Shown: positions 42,311 through 54,993, numbered from the stretch's first letter. The stretch is DNA of 64,000 bases from Polychytrium aggregatum (GCF_025602895.1 NW_026516254.1:62001-126000), one strand, 5' to 3'. A program made the numbers and translations. Notes: a model not told the origin generated them from the sequence alone.

Positions 42311-45300
42311 TCACTTGATATGGGCTGCCTTCAGGGATTTGGCTTTGACGACGCCCTTGGCGGTCCTGAAGGGAATGCCGTTCCAGGTTGCGACCAGGTC
42401 GTCACGAGTTGTGAAGTCGGGCTGAACAGTCTCAAAGACCTTCTTTTTGGGATTGAGCTGTGCTTCAGGCTCGCCTTGATATCCTTCAAAGTACACTTTG
42501 TCACCTGGCTTGCTGCCGGCGGGAGGAACCAGGAACTCGACCTTGCTGTGGTCCTCATTTGAGGCACAAAGAACCATCGCATACGACGTGATGCCACGCA
42601 TCTTGGCGGGTTTCATATTCTTGAGCACCAGGATAGTTTTGCCCTACGAACATGACCAACAGGTCGTATAAGCAGCTATCGATCAAAGAGGCGAGGTGGT
42701 GGTCGTGTCCTTGTCCGCGGTACCGATGCGAGAGTACAGTTCGACCGGAGACCAGTGTCAGCTGCGTTGCATGAGTGAGTTTACTTACTCGCACTTCGTC
42801 CTCAGTCATGAACTTGACCAGGCCGCTAACAACCTCTCTGGGTTTGTCTTCACCGACATCGATCTGCTCAACGTACAGGGAGTCAGCGTCAGGATGCTTC
42901 TTGACATCAATAATGTGTCCAACAACGATGTCGAGCTTGGTGATGGGGGAGGCTTCGCCCTGAGGCGCCGCAGCGGCGACCTCCTTGGTGGTCTCCTCCT
43001 TAGAGGAGGCTTTGATCTTGGTTGGTGCCTCCACTGGCTCGACAACCGCAGCGGGAGCAGATTCGACAGACGCAATCTCGGCTGCGTGGCGATGGCAATG
43101 GTATGATCATGGTGAGTTATAGAATCTATGCAACTCAATATGTACATCGCAGAGTAGGTCAAATCGGCACCCCAAGCAAACACTTTCATGGACAATTGTC
43201 TTTCGCAGGGGATCGCGCTGTTAGCATCATGCAGATCTCACCTGGTCCGTAGATGTTGGGGATGATGTACATGGGCAGGGAGTTAGGCTCGGGCAGCTGA
43301 ACGTTGGTACCGTAAATCGGAGGGATATGGTACATGGGCTTGGACTTGGGGGCCTCGGCCACAACTGGCTTGGCGCCTGCATTCGGGGTTACGACCTCCT
43401 TGGTGCTTGCGGCCTTGGGTGGTGTGACATCCTTGCTGGGTGCAGCCTTCTCTTTGGAAGCAGGGGCCTCATCGGATTTGATGCTCAAGCTGGCCGCTTT
43501 GCCGTCCGGAATAAGAATCAGATCTACCGACGAGAACGGCTTCTCGGCGTCATACGCCTTGTCGCAAATGTAGTAGCCCTTGCGCTCAAGCTGGATGATA
43601 TCACCTGTACAACGACAAATTACGCAGATAAGTACGGGGTTGCGGCTGAGTGTGGTACCAACTTGCTTTTGGACGACATCTGCTGTGCTGGGGAGGAGGC
43701 CTTATATCCGTATCCGTATCCGTATCCGTATCCGTATCCGTATCCGTATCCGTATCCGTATCCGTATCCGTATCCGTATCCGTATCCGTATCCGTCCGTA
43801 TCCGTGCGGGAAAGGCCTATTTTTGGAAAGCCGGGTCTCCATCGCAGCAGTGGTGCGCAGAGCAACATGAGAAAGCCTCACCCTTCTTGAGATGGCGAAG
43901 GTTTCCATCACCCCAAGCGGCCTTGGTGAACATCGAGACAGGGGTCAGGCAGTCGGTGACTTCATCATCTTCCTCGAGCTTCTTTTTGTTGATCAAGTAG
44001 GTGTACTCAATCAGGGTGAGGCGGATCGGCGCCGTCTCAGCATCGTGGGGAGTGCGGGGGTCTGATGGGGGACGGGCCAGCCAAGTGAGCTTCTTCTTGG
44101 TCTTGCGGAAGTCGCCTTCGAGGTTGAGCTTGAGATCAATCATGGCAATGAAGCTGGATCCATCCAGACTCCAGGTGATCTTCTCAACAATCGCGTTGCC
44201 CCAGTCCATGAGAGTGACCTAGGTGTGGGTGGATGTCGGATGGATCGGTCAGCGTGATTGGCTTGAAGCTTGGAGTGGTTGGAGCGCAATGAAGGTATCA
44301 TTCGCCATCAACTCCAGGTACCACATAGCGGTGCTACGGCGCTCGGAGTCGGGTGTTGGACAGTATGCCTACCTCCTCTCCGACTTCGAGATCCTTGGCA
44401 TCGTCCCATTCGAGGTAAATCTCGGGCGAGAAAACTGTCTGCTTAACGCCCACATCGGGGTTCTTCTTGTGCTTGGGCAGTTCCTTTGCGTGAGGATCAA
44501 ATCGTTCATCGATGATCTGGCATTTGGCGCTGGATTATATGGTCAGGGACCCGCGGTTAGTGTGCGGCAGTGTGCGGCAGTGTGCGGCAGTGTGTCGCTG
44601 TTGGCGCAGTGGCGTATCTGGACTCAATGGCCTGTCGCCGAGTTCCACCGTGTCGACATCGCTAAAAATGACGAGATTCTCGCCAGAGCGCAAGAAGAGG
44701 TTATTGGCACGTGCTCAAACCGGCCACGTACATTCGCAGGCGATCGAGGGCCGTATGCCTGGGGGCAACGGGGTCGATGGCCTTTTTGTTGGTGGACCAG
44801 ATCTTGTCCCATTCCAAGAGCATATCCTTCTGGGAGGCGCCTTGCATCAGGATATAGTTGCGAAGAGCTTCCACGGTCATGCCGCGACGACGAACACCAC
44901 GGATGGTGGGGAAGCGAGGGTCGTCCCATCCGGCGACGAGGCCGTTGTTGACGAACCAAGTGAGCTTGCGCTTGGACAGCAGGGTGTAGATAAAGTTGAT
45001 TCGGCTACGAGCATCGTCAAGTGGTAAAGGAATGTTGGGATGGCGCCACCAATATCCGTGTTTATAGCATGTATGGCACCTGTGTTGTGTTGCGCGACCA
45101 AAAATTGGGACCACGGCGTGCAGATGGGAGGCACCTTACTTACCTAAACTCCCAGATGTGGACCTTGCGCAGGTTCAAGGCCTTCAGGAACCATTCGTAC
45201 TGGGCATTGCGGTCACGGTACTCGGTGGTACGGAGAGCATGGGTAACACCCTCAATGGCGTCGACAATGGGGCAGGCAAAGTCGTAGGTCGGGTAAATCT

Positions 45301-47484
45301 TCCACTTGGTGCCCGTGTAGTGATGCGGGGTCAGGTTGCAGCGGTAGATGACAGGATCACACAGTGCCTTGTTCTTGGCCTTCATGTCGATCTTGGCGCG
45401 GAGGCAGCATTGGAGTCCCTGGGGCCGCGTGTGATGGATCAATCAGACTCCGTGTCGTTGGGAAGGTGGTCGATATAGCACGATAGCACGATAGCACGAT
45501 AGCACGATAGCACGATAGCACGATAGCACGATAGCACGATAGCACGATAGCACGATAATCTGGGAAATACTCCCCGTCAAACAAGTCATCTGCATGATAA
45601 TCGTGGCAACTCACGTATTCAGTGGCTTGGCGCATTTCCTCGAAGCGCTGGAGGTTGGTCTCAACAGGGTTGTTCCGGTTCTTGGACTCGGTGCCGCTCA
45701 TTCTCTCGTTGCGCATCTTTTCAATGCAGAGTGGCGATTAGGCTGCAGCCCAGACGCAGAGGAGGGGCGGTGCAATGCTCGGCTCGTTCCGACAAATACC
45801 TGTTCCTGGGGCGTATCGTCGACGTAGGCTTTCCCGCTCTTGATCAGGTCAATAGCTAGTTCATACATTCTTTGGAAGTGGTCCGAGGTATGGCTGACTT
45901 GGTCTGGGGTGATCTCAAGCAGAGACAAGTCCTCCTTGATGCTCTCCTCGAACTCAGACTGGATCGGTGCGATGCGCCGTTCCAGATCACATGCAGCAAA
46001 AGAAAGCCCAATCAATATACGTGTCTGACAAATACTGTCGGCATTTGCACCGCCTTTTCAAAGGCCACGCACAGGACACAGAGCGCGAATGAAGGCCGGC
46101 CGGCATACCTTTTCCTTGGAGGGGTTGGTGTCATCGAAGCGCAACAGCAGCTTGCCATTGTACAAACGCGCAAAATACTCGTTCAGAAGAGCGGCCTTGG
46201 CGTGGCCAATGTGGAGATAACCACTGGGCTCGGGAGGAAAGCGGGTGACCACCTTGCCGGGAGCAGCCCCAGGAAGGTCAATGTCAAAGGAGCCCTGATC
46301 AGCTTTCTTGGTCTTGCCAGCATCCTTGGACTTGTTGAGATCGTTCACACCATCCTGGATCCAGGGCAGAGAGGAGATAAATTGGTACCATCGGCCAAGG
46401 TACTCGCCCACATCTTTGCCGGTCTTGACTTGGCGAGCAAAGATGACGTTGCCTGTGGGTTTCACGAATCGATCATGCCAAATCAATGATAACGATCGGG
46501 TGCGATCAAGCGATTGGCGTCGGGCTTGCAGTGTCAGAGAGCGTTGGCAGATTCACATACAGCGAAGCGCATCATCTCGCGCCAAAGCTGTACCTCGCAA
46601 AGCGCCCCAGACAGCAATATCAGCCAGGGTGACGCTGTATCCAACAAAGAACGATCGGAGCTTCAGGTGGTGGTTGAGGCGTTCCAAAATGGGGCCGAGC
46701 TGCTTGAAATCGTTGGTGTAGAGCGTGTCCTGAACCAGATCAAGCCAGAAGTCGACCTGTCCAAAGCGGGTTGGAATTGTAAATTGAGTCACTTGCGCGA
46801 GGCTCGGGGAGGAAGGGTGCCGATAATCAAACAGAGCGGCGATCCAGCGCATATGCGGCACGCACTCTACCTGCGCAGCGTTGGCAGGGTCGTTCGCGTA
46901 GAGCTTGCTCTTGGGGAAAGTACGGCCGAGGAACCGAATGATCTTGTTTGTGCCGACAAATTCCTCGCTAAAGGCAAGAATCGGCATCAGCAATGCTGCC
47001 ATATAGGCGATCTACGGCGCGATGTGGACGACGATGTCGAGGCAATTCGCTGAGGCGCGAGTCCGCATGGCCGCTTCGGAGCAGTGGTCTCATCTTTAGT
47101 CGTGTGCGCTCTAGCGGTATCCTTCGCATGGTTGGTCGAACTCGCTGCGCCGGATGCTGATCTGGGTTGGAGAATGCCGGGTGCTGCGGTTGGCTTACCG
47201 GTCAGCAAGCAGAACAGCTTCCTTGCCCTCGGTGTGGTCATAGGACAGCGAAATGGCATTTGAATTCACGGTGCTGTTGATGTAGCTGGCGGCGGCCAGG
47301 ATGGCTGAGAAAGCAGCAGCGATGTTGGGTCAGCAATCAATCGTCCAAAGGCGGCAATATCATCCAGACGCTTGGCCGGCTCGATGCAAAAGCACCTCGG
47401 CGCGGCTGCAGGACCGTGGGACTCTGCCATACCAAAGGGCTGCACCGCGGCCTTGGTGGAAACGATCACTTTCGGAGGAGCCAT
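42311..47484 (-). CDS. GUS1: Cytosolic glutamyl-tRNA synthetase fused to a C-terminal EMAPII domain, 1,017 aa, 14 exons
   Basis: complement(42311..42643, 42789..43081, 43242..43604, 43882..44218, 44373..44529, 44732..45004, 45144..45418, 45615..45716, 45800..45958, 46109..46452, 46594..46756, 46871..46967, 47199..47304, 47433..47484). Charges tRNA-Glu. A GST-like N-terminal domain (about 1-140) precedes the class I catalytic core: [19 protein letters not shown] with HIGH near 220, [25 protein letters not shown] (KMSKS equivalent, near 443). The archaeal/eukaryotic anticodon-binding domain follows ([28 protein letters not shown]). Where yeast Gus1 ends, a Lys/Ala/Pro-rich linker continues into an EMAPII/Arc1-type tRNA-binding domain ([31 protein letters not shown], about 850-1017). 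The linker holds two PMYxIPxIYG motifs. Introns 8, 10 and 12 in transcript direction or nearby contain tandem repeats. Confidence 0.93.
43704..43806. repeat. (TATCCG)n microsatellite in a GluRS intron
   Basis: About 16 tandem hexamers inside intron 43605-43881. It yields spurious Tyr-Pro, Ile-Arg and Val-Ser dipeptide frames. Confidence 0.93.
44562..44592. repeat. 10-bp tandem repeat (GTGTGCGGCA) in a GluRS intron
   Basis: Three to four copies within intron 44530-44731. Confidence 0.8.
45478..45558. repeat. 8-bp tandem repeat (GATAGCAC) in a GluRS intron
   Basis: About ten copies within intron 45419-45614. Confidence 0.92.
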
Positions 47485-48096
47485 CGTGCAGATCGGGAGA
47501 CGCAGCCGGCAGACAGGCAAGCGGACAGATTGAGCCTGGCTGGGTCCTGGTGTCTGGCGAGCAGCGTTGGATTTTGATCATCCAAGGGCGGACGCGCCTG
47601 CCCTCGCCGGGTCCTCGCTGCGCTCTCGCCGCGCTCTCGCCCTGTCCTCGGTCGCACTCCTTTTTTTCTGTGCCTCGTGACATCAGCGACACACGCGCAG
47701 CAGTTTTTCTTTTTGGTTTCTTCGAGTCGTGCTCGCCCACCCAGCAACATTCGGCCAGCACCAACGCCGTCAAGCCGCCCGTCCGTCCCAGGCAACCACA
47801 GCCACTGCGCCTACGAATATGCTTTACACGATCGACGGTCTCTCGGTATGCCGCTGCCACTGCCACCGCTCTTGTGCGAAGAGCCACGGCTTGCTCGGTC
47901 TCCAGTGCATCACGGCTGGGTGCAGCATGTCCCGAATCCGTCGGGGGCATCTCGGGCGGTCGACACCAAGGCCGAAATCCGGCAGCCCCAGGCGAAAGCC
48001 TCCAGAGCAGCACTGGCTACCCATGCTCGCATACAGTGCGCCGCTTTGTCGAGGCGCTTTGTCTGACGATGATCTCGCTTGCCCCGCTCACACTCA
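47485..48096. other. Bidirectional promoter region between GluRS and SURF6
   Basis: 612 nt between divergent start codons of two translation-related genes. It contains CT- and T-rich stretches. A short ORF at 47818 (MLYTIDGLS) ends in a possible splice donor but is not needed for SURF6. Confidence 0.5.
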
Positions 48097-48724
48097 ATGG
48101 CCAACGCCGCCTGTGCCGATTGGGATTCTGTGTGTCTGCACTTCGATCTCCAGGATCGCCTTGAGCGATACGAAACCTCCATCAACAGCCTCGTCGAGCT
48201 CATTCCAGCACAGTATTACATCCACCCGACAGACAATGAAGTTGTGAGTGTCGGAATGCACTTCTCGCCGCACCACCATCGCGATCTGCCCTCGGCAATC
48301 GTTTCCGGCAGCACACGCTCCGTCGACCCTGGATGGCTGCGTTCCGGCCCCAAATGCGATAGAGATCGATGGGAATGCCGCTGTTGACACATATGATCTG
48401 TGCCGATATCTTGTTGCCGTTTCAGGAGTCAAAATTCATGCACAACAAGAAAGGCAAGGCCCCAAAGCAGGCTGTAAAGGAGGCCACCAAGAAGGCAAAG
48501 AAGCTCAAGGTATATGCATGAGCAGTGCGGTGGATGTTGCCGACAGGCTTGGACAGGAGGCGCGATTTCGTCCATTATTCTCCATTTGGTGGTCAAGTGG
48601 CTGCAGCCTGTCGACTGACCAGACCCATCGTTATAACCGGCAAGCTCGATCCCGACAACCAAGTATCGATGGAGCAAGCTCAAAAGGCGCGCGCAGCCCG
48701 ACAACAGGCCGAGTCCGAAAATGC

Positions 48725-48757
<33 letters not shown>

Positions 48758-50190
48758 GGACGATGACCATGACGAGGACGACGATGGCGATGAAGACCAG
48801 GAGGAAGGTCAGGAGGACGACGAGGGCGAAGATGAGACCACCAATATCCGTCATAGTCAAGGTACATAGTTCTGTTTGGTTTCTATTGCTGGCCCTGTCC
48901 TGTCTTGGCGCATAGATGGCGGCCATATTGTCGGCTCCGTTATGTGGCGGGTGGTGTCGGTTAGTTTTCCTGGCAGTTTCTCACTCGGGTTGGGGCCACC
49001 CTTCTTGCTGTAAGACATGAAACCTATGGCCCGGATTGGAATTGCGGAGCTCAAGAGCAAGCTGCAGTCACGCATCGCTGAGCTGCGTGCAAACCGAAAG
49101 GCACCCCCGAGCGAGCCTCTGCCGGATGGCACCATAGCCAAGGGGCGGCTCGAAGTGCTGGAGCGGCGAACCAAGCGAAAACGCGAGAAAGAAGAGGCCT
49201 CTAAAAAGGATTCCCAGAAGAAGCCACAGGATACAGTTGTAAGTACCGATCAGCACGCGGTCGCAAAATTGTGCCGCGAGATCACGATGTGGTCCCAGCC
49301 AAATGTCCTTTGCCCTCATTGTGGATATGGCGACACTCTTGGGATGTCCTGACTGACGAGACATGTAATTACCCAGGGCATGCGGGTCGAGAGCACCGAA
49401 CCGGCCGAGAAATCAAAGAAGGGTGGACTCAAGGAGCAGCTTTCGTTTGGCACGCTGGAGTTTGGCGATGGCAACAGCAAGAAGCAGAACGCAGATGTCT
49501 TCAGCCAGCTGAAGAGGGTCTGTATCTGGAAACTAGCACGTTGCTCTCGCGGAGCGTGGGTGCCATTGCAGTTTGTGTGGTTGCTCTACTGGCTCTGGAT
49601 GTTGTTTACAGTTGCGCGAGCGACGTCGGTGCCTCATTGGCCGTCTCTTAGGCGTTTGAAGGCTGGATTGGGCAGACTGGGCAGTCGCTGGGTTTTATCT
49701 ACCGATATTACACAGAGCAATGTCGTCGGCGCGATGTCGCCAGCACGCCAGTCCCAGACTGTCCGCTGTCCCAGACTTCGAGCTCTATTGCTAACCCACG
49801 TATCGTTCTACTCTGCTATCTTGAATACTGCCGGCCGAGCAGATCGAGAACAAGAAGGCGAAGCTTGAACAGCTCAAAGAGGCCGATCCCTCAAAGGCAG
49901 AGCAAGTCCAAGAGACCGAAAAATGGAAGCGGCTAAACCAACTAGCACAAGGACAGAAGCTCAAGGACGATCCCACCCTGCTCAAGAAAACCATCAAGCG
50001 CATCGAGAAGCAAAAGACAAAGTCTACCAAGCAATGGGGAGAGCGCAAGTCCACGGTCCGGAAACAGCAATCTGACAAAATCGCCAAGCGCGAGCAGAAC
50101 ATCAAAGCACGGATGGAGGGCACGAAAGCCAAGGGAGCAAAGGGCAAGAAGCGGCCAGGATTCGAGGGCGGTCTCAAGAAGAAGAAGTGA
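48097..50190 (+). CDS. RRP14: SURF6/Rrp14 ribosome-biogenesis protein, 386 aa, 6 exons
   Basis: join(48097..48243, 48426..48509, 48645..48861, 49015..49238, 49377..49517, 49843..50190). A nucleolar protein for 60S (and 40S) pre-rRNA maturation. The N-terminal motif LQDRLERYETSINSLVELIP followed by AQYYI matches the Rrp14 N-domain. An exon of basic residues, then KLDPDN and a 40-residue Asp/Glu-rich block follow. The signature SURF6 domain comes next: GIAELKSKLQSRIAELRANR, LSFGTLEFGD, ENKKAKLEQLKEADPSK, EKWKRLNQLAQGQKLKDDP, LLKKTIKRIEKQKTKSTKQW. The C-terminus is a basic tail, GFEGGLKKKK. Length is close to the yeast (434) and human (361) proteins. Intron phases all close. The first Met was chosen because the conserved N-domain begins 14 residues later. 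Confidence 0.92.
48731..48757 (+). repeat. (GAT)n run encoding the acidic block of SURF6
   Basis: About nine GAT codons inside exon 3, giving poly-Asp. Coding and in frame. Confidence 0.85.
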
Positions 50191-50464
50191 GCCGTGGCGC
50201 TTCGCTTAATACACAAATCCCATTCTTGCACACTCCCCGCGATTGGCACAAGTATGACAGGCACCACGCGGGTCTTATTGCTGCATACGTCCTGGGATCA
50301 TACGGCTTTAGTGTTTCGAAATGGTCATCAGCCAAAGTTCATGCAGCGAGCTCATTGGCCATGCGGGATCCACCAACTGGTCGTTTTCGATGTGGCCCCT
50401 GTGCCAAGTTGCGTTCGTAACCAAAGGGACGAGAATGAGTATGGGGCTTCGGCAACGAACTGTG

Positions 50465-53400
50465 TCACGTTTGCTGTTTGAATCGCAGCGACGCATACCA
50501 TTCCTCAGCCAGCTCCATGATTTGGCAAAACAGCAAGTGCGATTCGTCGGCTCGGGCACAAATGGCTCTCAGCTGCGGGATGATCTTGCCGTGATAGCGG
50601 CTGTCTTGGTCTTTGAGGGAGCCTGCATTGCAAAGCGCCGCATGTGTCAAATCGGCCATGTTCATGTGCATCAACTGCGATGTTGATGCATTCCATACAA
50701 ATCAACAGCCCGAGCACACTCTGCATCACTATCCGAATGTCGTCATCGAGCCGCAGCGCTGGGCTGCAGGGACTCAAGGCGGAGCGCTCACCTGAGAGCA
50801 TTTGAATCTGTCTCTCCAAAAAGGAGCCGATCGACCGCAGCGCTACATCGGGGTTTCCGCTCTTGCGCTGCACGGCTCGCGCTGGAAATCGTGCAGTAAC
50901 GGGACACATTAGCGTCGACTGTGGAGGCTCGGCTCGGAGCAACGGCATGACAGTCTCCATACCATGATCGAGCAAGCGTTGGTCTCGTTCTCGGAACAGT
51001 AATACCAGCGATTCCATTTGGGATGCTTGGAGGTACGATCAAAGTTAGAGCTATCGCTTCGGACTCGTATATGCTCTTCAACCGCGCAACTGTGGGCAAC
51101 TTACTTCTCTCGTCGAGCGAACGAATATGGTGACCGATGCTCTCCAACGACTGATCAGAACCGGCAGCGAGGGATATCGAGGTCAGTCACAAGCCCGTCG
51201 TTGGGTTAGTTCGCGACCCCCCCCCACCCGCGCGAGCACACAAGATCGCTGATCATAGCAATGCTCAATCAAGGCAACGACATCGCCAGAGCGATTGCTG
51301 ACTACTCACCCGGCCAGGCGGAAGGCGGAGGATTCTGCCAAGGTTCTGGGCTATTGGATCAAATACTCCCCGGCGTGGCGTCGATTGCGCTAGATAGCGA
51401 GATTGTCTGTTGGAAGAGTTTGTGCGCGAGTGAGAGGAGGAGTGACAGTCCGTGTGGTGTCGGTGGAGCCGTAGCCACGTTGTCGACGACCTCACTGCTT
51501 ACCCGTTAATGAAGATTCGCTCCATCTTCAGGATATCGGTGCGGTGAAACTCCTTGTACTCTCTCAGTACGTTTCCGATCAGATATTGATCAAGGTTTTG
51601 GATTCTGGGATACAACGACGTAAGACTCGAATACGCTTGGTCTTGATTCTGAGTGCAGCATCGACAGCACGGCGTTAGTCTGCGCCGAATGCGCGATCGA
51701 GGCAGCAGGCGAGCGCACCGTTCCCGATGCCAGCAAAACTAGCGACATGAGCTCTATAGGATACCTGTTGGATCCGAGGATACATGTTTTGGAGAAGGGA
51801 TCGCGCCGTTATAGCAACGTACTCGATAATCTTTCGCTCGCGGCCCTGTGGAGCCGACAGAGGGTCAGCCAGTACGACAGAGGCATGTATCCAGGCAGAG
51901 GTTTTGCATTCAAGCAAAGGGCTGCTGAATCTCGATGTTGCCAAATCGACACCCAGTCGACGGGGCTGCAGTGTGGCTTACGATTCGCTTCTCGGCTGCA
52001 GTGATATCGGCCTTGGTTTCCTTGAGTTTGGCCCACTTGAGCTCACTCTGATCGACGCTGCTCTCGAGCTGCTTGCAGTATTCCTCCAGGTGCTGGAGTA
52101 CAGCCTGCTTGCCAGATCGCTCAGCTTTCTTGAGATAGAGGCCGCTGTTTTATCGCAGCAGACACGATGAGACATACAGCTGAGTCTTGCGTTGAACATC
52201 CTTCCTCTGCATAGCAGAGCGACTGAGGCTCCTTCGATGCGCCAGCCGATCAAGTCAAAGGGGGCTGTACGCCTGTAAATAGCCAGCCCCAATATATGCT
52301 TATGATTGACTCCACCTACACGACCGAGTCGACAGCGTCTTCCTGGATCAGCCCTTTTTGAGTCACCAGCTCCTTAAACTTGCCAATGTGGATTTGAATC
52401 TCACTGGCAACGTGGTGCACGGCATTGAGATGCTGCTCCGATTCCATATGTCGCGAGACATGGCCGTCCGAGAGTTGCTGTGGAGCGAAAACGAGGATAA
52501 GTATCCTCCGGATGACCGTTGTCGACTTCAATTGAATTGCTGCTTCCCATGGCTGCAGCATGACCCAGGATTTACCGTAACGGCGTCATGAATGCGTTTT
52601 TTGTGTTCAGAGTCGCTGAGAGTTGCGTTCGGGCTAAAAGTTGCAGGCGCGAACCCGCAACCAAGAGATGTCAGTGCGACCGACTTGAGGAACAGAGAAA
52701 TCATGGCTTGGAGACCAAAGAAGCTACGTACGTCGCTCGGGTGATCTTGCTGCGAATCTCCACGGCGTTCGAGAGGAGACATCTCAGGAAGAAGGCACAA
52801 GGCACCTTCGAGAGTCGTTTCTGCGGAATCGAGATGACTCAGCATTATAGTGAGGCCGGCTGTCGCTTATGTCGCTTATGTCCGTAGCGCCGTGGAGCAC
52901 TTTGCAGCTGCTCGCTCGACATGCGCGAAATCCTCACCCTGGCCTTCATGTATTCTTCCAAGCGCTCCAAGTCTGGTGATGATGTGCCGCTGAAGCACCG
53001 CAGAGTTAGGGTGGATGTGGATGTGCACGACGAACGGGCTCATGTGGTGCGGCTAGCAGTCGCTGTGGCTACCTTCCGATCGTGTTTGAGAGGTATGCGT
53101 ATATCCCTTCAACAGCCTCATTGACGTCGTCCTGCACGGAACCAGGATAGGGGTGGAGCGCATGTGAGCCGAATGAAATGCAATCGACATGTCCAGGAGA
53201 GAAAATGGAGAGGCAGCGCTTCGGGCTCAAGGGCTTACCAAGGCCTTGTCGGACTGAGGATCGGCAGAGCCAAACTGCGCCTGATGCGATCTGTTCAGAT
53301 GCAGTAATGGTGCGATCGAGGACCTGTGAGCTGCTTGAAGTGGGTAGCTGGTGGGGCCGGCGGCTCAATCGGCCTACCTCTCCAGTCTGTCTGACAGGAC

Positions 53401-54395
53401 TCCCTTGATGATTGCCGGATATTCGTTTTGGGCATGAATCTGCTGCGATGAGAGTTTGGCGTGGGCCTGATCCAACATCTGCTGCCGACGCCTCAGAGCC
53501 AGTGTGGTCTTGGATTTGGCTAATTGGGACTCTGTATGGCCGCCACCATTGTGGGTCAGCATTCTCCCAGACCCTGGGTACTGACTCGGTGCTCTTGGTC
53601 CACAATCCAAAGGACCTACCGTATTGGCAGATCTCCTTCGCGACGGCCTGACAATGTGCCTCCAGAGCTTCGACATCATTCGTCTTTTGTGCGATTTTGG
53701 CTCGGAGAAGCTCACGCCGTTGACGCAGTGTGTCCATCCGGTTCTGTTCTTTCTGCAGGCTTTGCCTCAGCTGCAACAAGTGCGGTGTCTTCTTGGGGTC
53801 AAGATTGCCCTGGGTTTGTCTGATCGTCGGCAGTTCGTCAGTGAGGATTGGAAAATATGAGTGAGACTGTCGAAGGTCGCAAACTGCCCAGTGCTCCAAC
53901 GAGAAAGACCTGGACCAGATACGAAGATCACCTTTTCAGCAATGCTCTGGCAGAGTCGTATTGTCTACAAGGCACGATGCAGCATTAATCAACGGGCCTG
54001 CGATAGCTTAAAGCGATGCCATGCAAGACCGATTCAGCCCATGCCCACAAGACAGGCGTACTCTCGAGGTAGAACATGCTGGACGAGGAAACTCCAGACA
54101 GGGTTTGTTTGCAACCGACACAGTCTTGAATAGATAAGAGACCCAAGTCAGAGACAGCACACGAGGGCCTGGTTCGGCAATTGGGCAGCCCTGCTGGTGA
54201 GCAGCGGCGTTCCTGCTTCTGGCTTCCTGCTTCGGACTTCCGCTTCGGACACAGCGCCACCTACTTTTGGATCGATGCAGGGTCGAGATCCTCGGTTGGG
54301 CTGCGAATGGTCTGCAGGGTCGTTGTGAGACTGTGTCCGTGACAGTTTGCCCACTCGATCAGGCCCTTGGAGTCGATGCTGGCAGTGGCACTCAT
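50465..54395 (-). CDS. HAUS5: Augmin subunit HAUS5 homologue, 630 aa, 18 exons
   Basis: complement(50465..50622, 50792..50881, 50963..51025, 51105..51150, 51310..51406, 51503..51648, 51765..51845, 51982..52144, 52320..52477, 52576..52633, 52732..52820, 52938..52989, 53073..53131, 53239..53323, 53378..53531, 53620..53819, 54062..54124, 54265..54395). Augmin recruits gamma-tubulin to spindle microtubules for branching nucleation. The N-terminal motif SIQKLCRLQTNPVWSFLVQH followed shortly by QTQGNL mirrors the HAUS5 start (LCLGQGADIWAYILQHV...RGNL). Long coiled coils follow (KEQNRMDTLRQRRELLRAK, ALRRRQQMLDQAHAK). Near residue 500, TPRRGVFDPIAQNLGRILRL, then PPG, matches the C-terminal HAUS5 block. 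Length equals human HAUS5 (633). The exons at 53239 and 53620 have alternative acceptors. Identity rests on two motifs plus length and coiled-coil layout. Confidence 0.78.
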
Positions 54396-54993
54396 GGGCA
54401 GAGGATAGATGGTTAGGGGAGGGGATCGTCTGGCCTGGTCGTGTAGATGCGGTGTCGGGCTCAGCCACGGCGGTCCGCTCGAAGTGCTATGATGGAGCTG
54501 ATTTTCTTGGCCGAGGCGGGTCTGCTGCTGCCCCTGAGCGTTGCCGGTCGGCTGGGAGGTGTCTGTCGCAGATGAATCCAACACGAGCTCGCCTCAATGC
54601 GTCAAGTGGCGCGAAACCGGGAGCAGTGGGGCTTCCCAAAAAGGGCATACTGATGGGGCACCACACAACCAAGCAATTCAACCAAGCAATTTAACCAAGC
54701 AGCACAACCAGGCAACTCAACCAAGCAATTCAACCAAGCAGCTCAACCAGGCAACTCAACAGAGCCAAGCCAATAGCACCCACGTCACAACGAGCGCCAG
54801 CCGCCTCGTTCTGGATCCTGCATGTCCATCAATCCGGCCTCGCTGCGACTGCGCAGCCGCGCGGATCCAGCCGGCTTCGGCAGCTTCGCGCGCTTCGCAT
54901 GGCCTGCCCGCCCCCGGCCTCAAAACCCGCCCCTTGCCTCGACCTGGGCTCGTCCTGCACTTGGACTCGCATCCCCCCCCACCAGCCGTCGGG
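54396..54993. other. Bidirectional promoter region between HAUS5 and the ankyrin giant
   Basis: 598 nt. It holds an array of about ten 10-11-bp CAACCAAGCAATT-like units at 54665-54770. No gene. Confidence 0.6.
54665..54770. repeat. Short tandem repeat (CAACCAAGCAATT-like)
   Basis: Degenerate 10-11-bp units alternating AAGCAATT, AAGCAGCT and AGGCAACT after CAACC. It lies 220 nt upstream of the + strand start codon. Confidence 0.85.

Noticed and set aside
43580-44000. Tyr-Pro, Ile-Arg and Val-Ser repeat frames
   Set aside because: Microsatellite within a GluRS intron; the spliced GluRS frame skips it.
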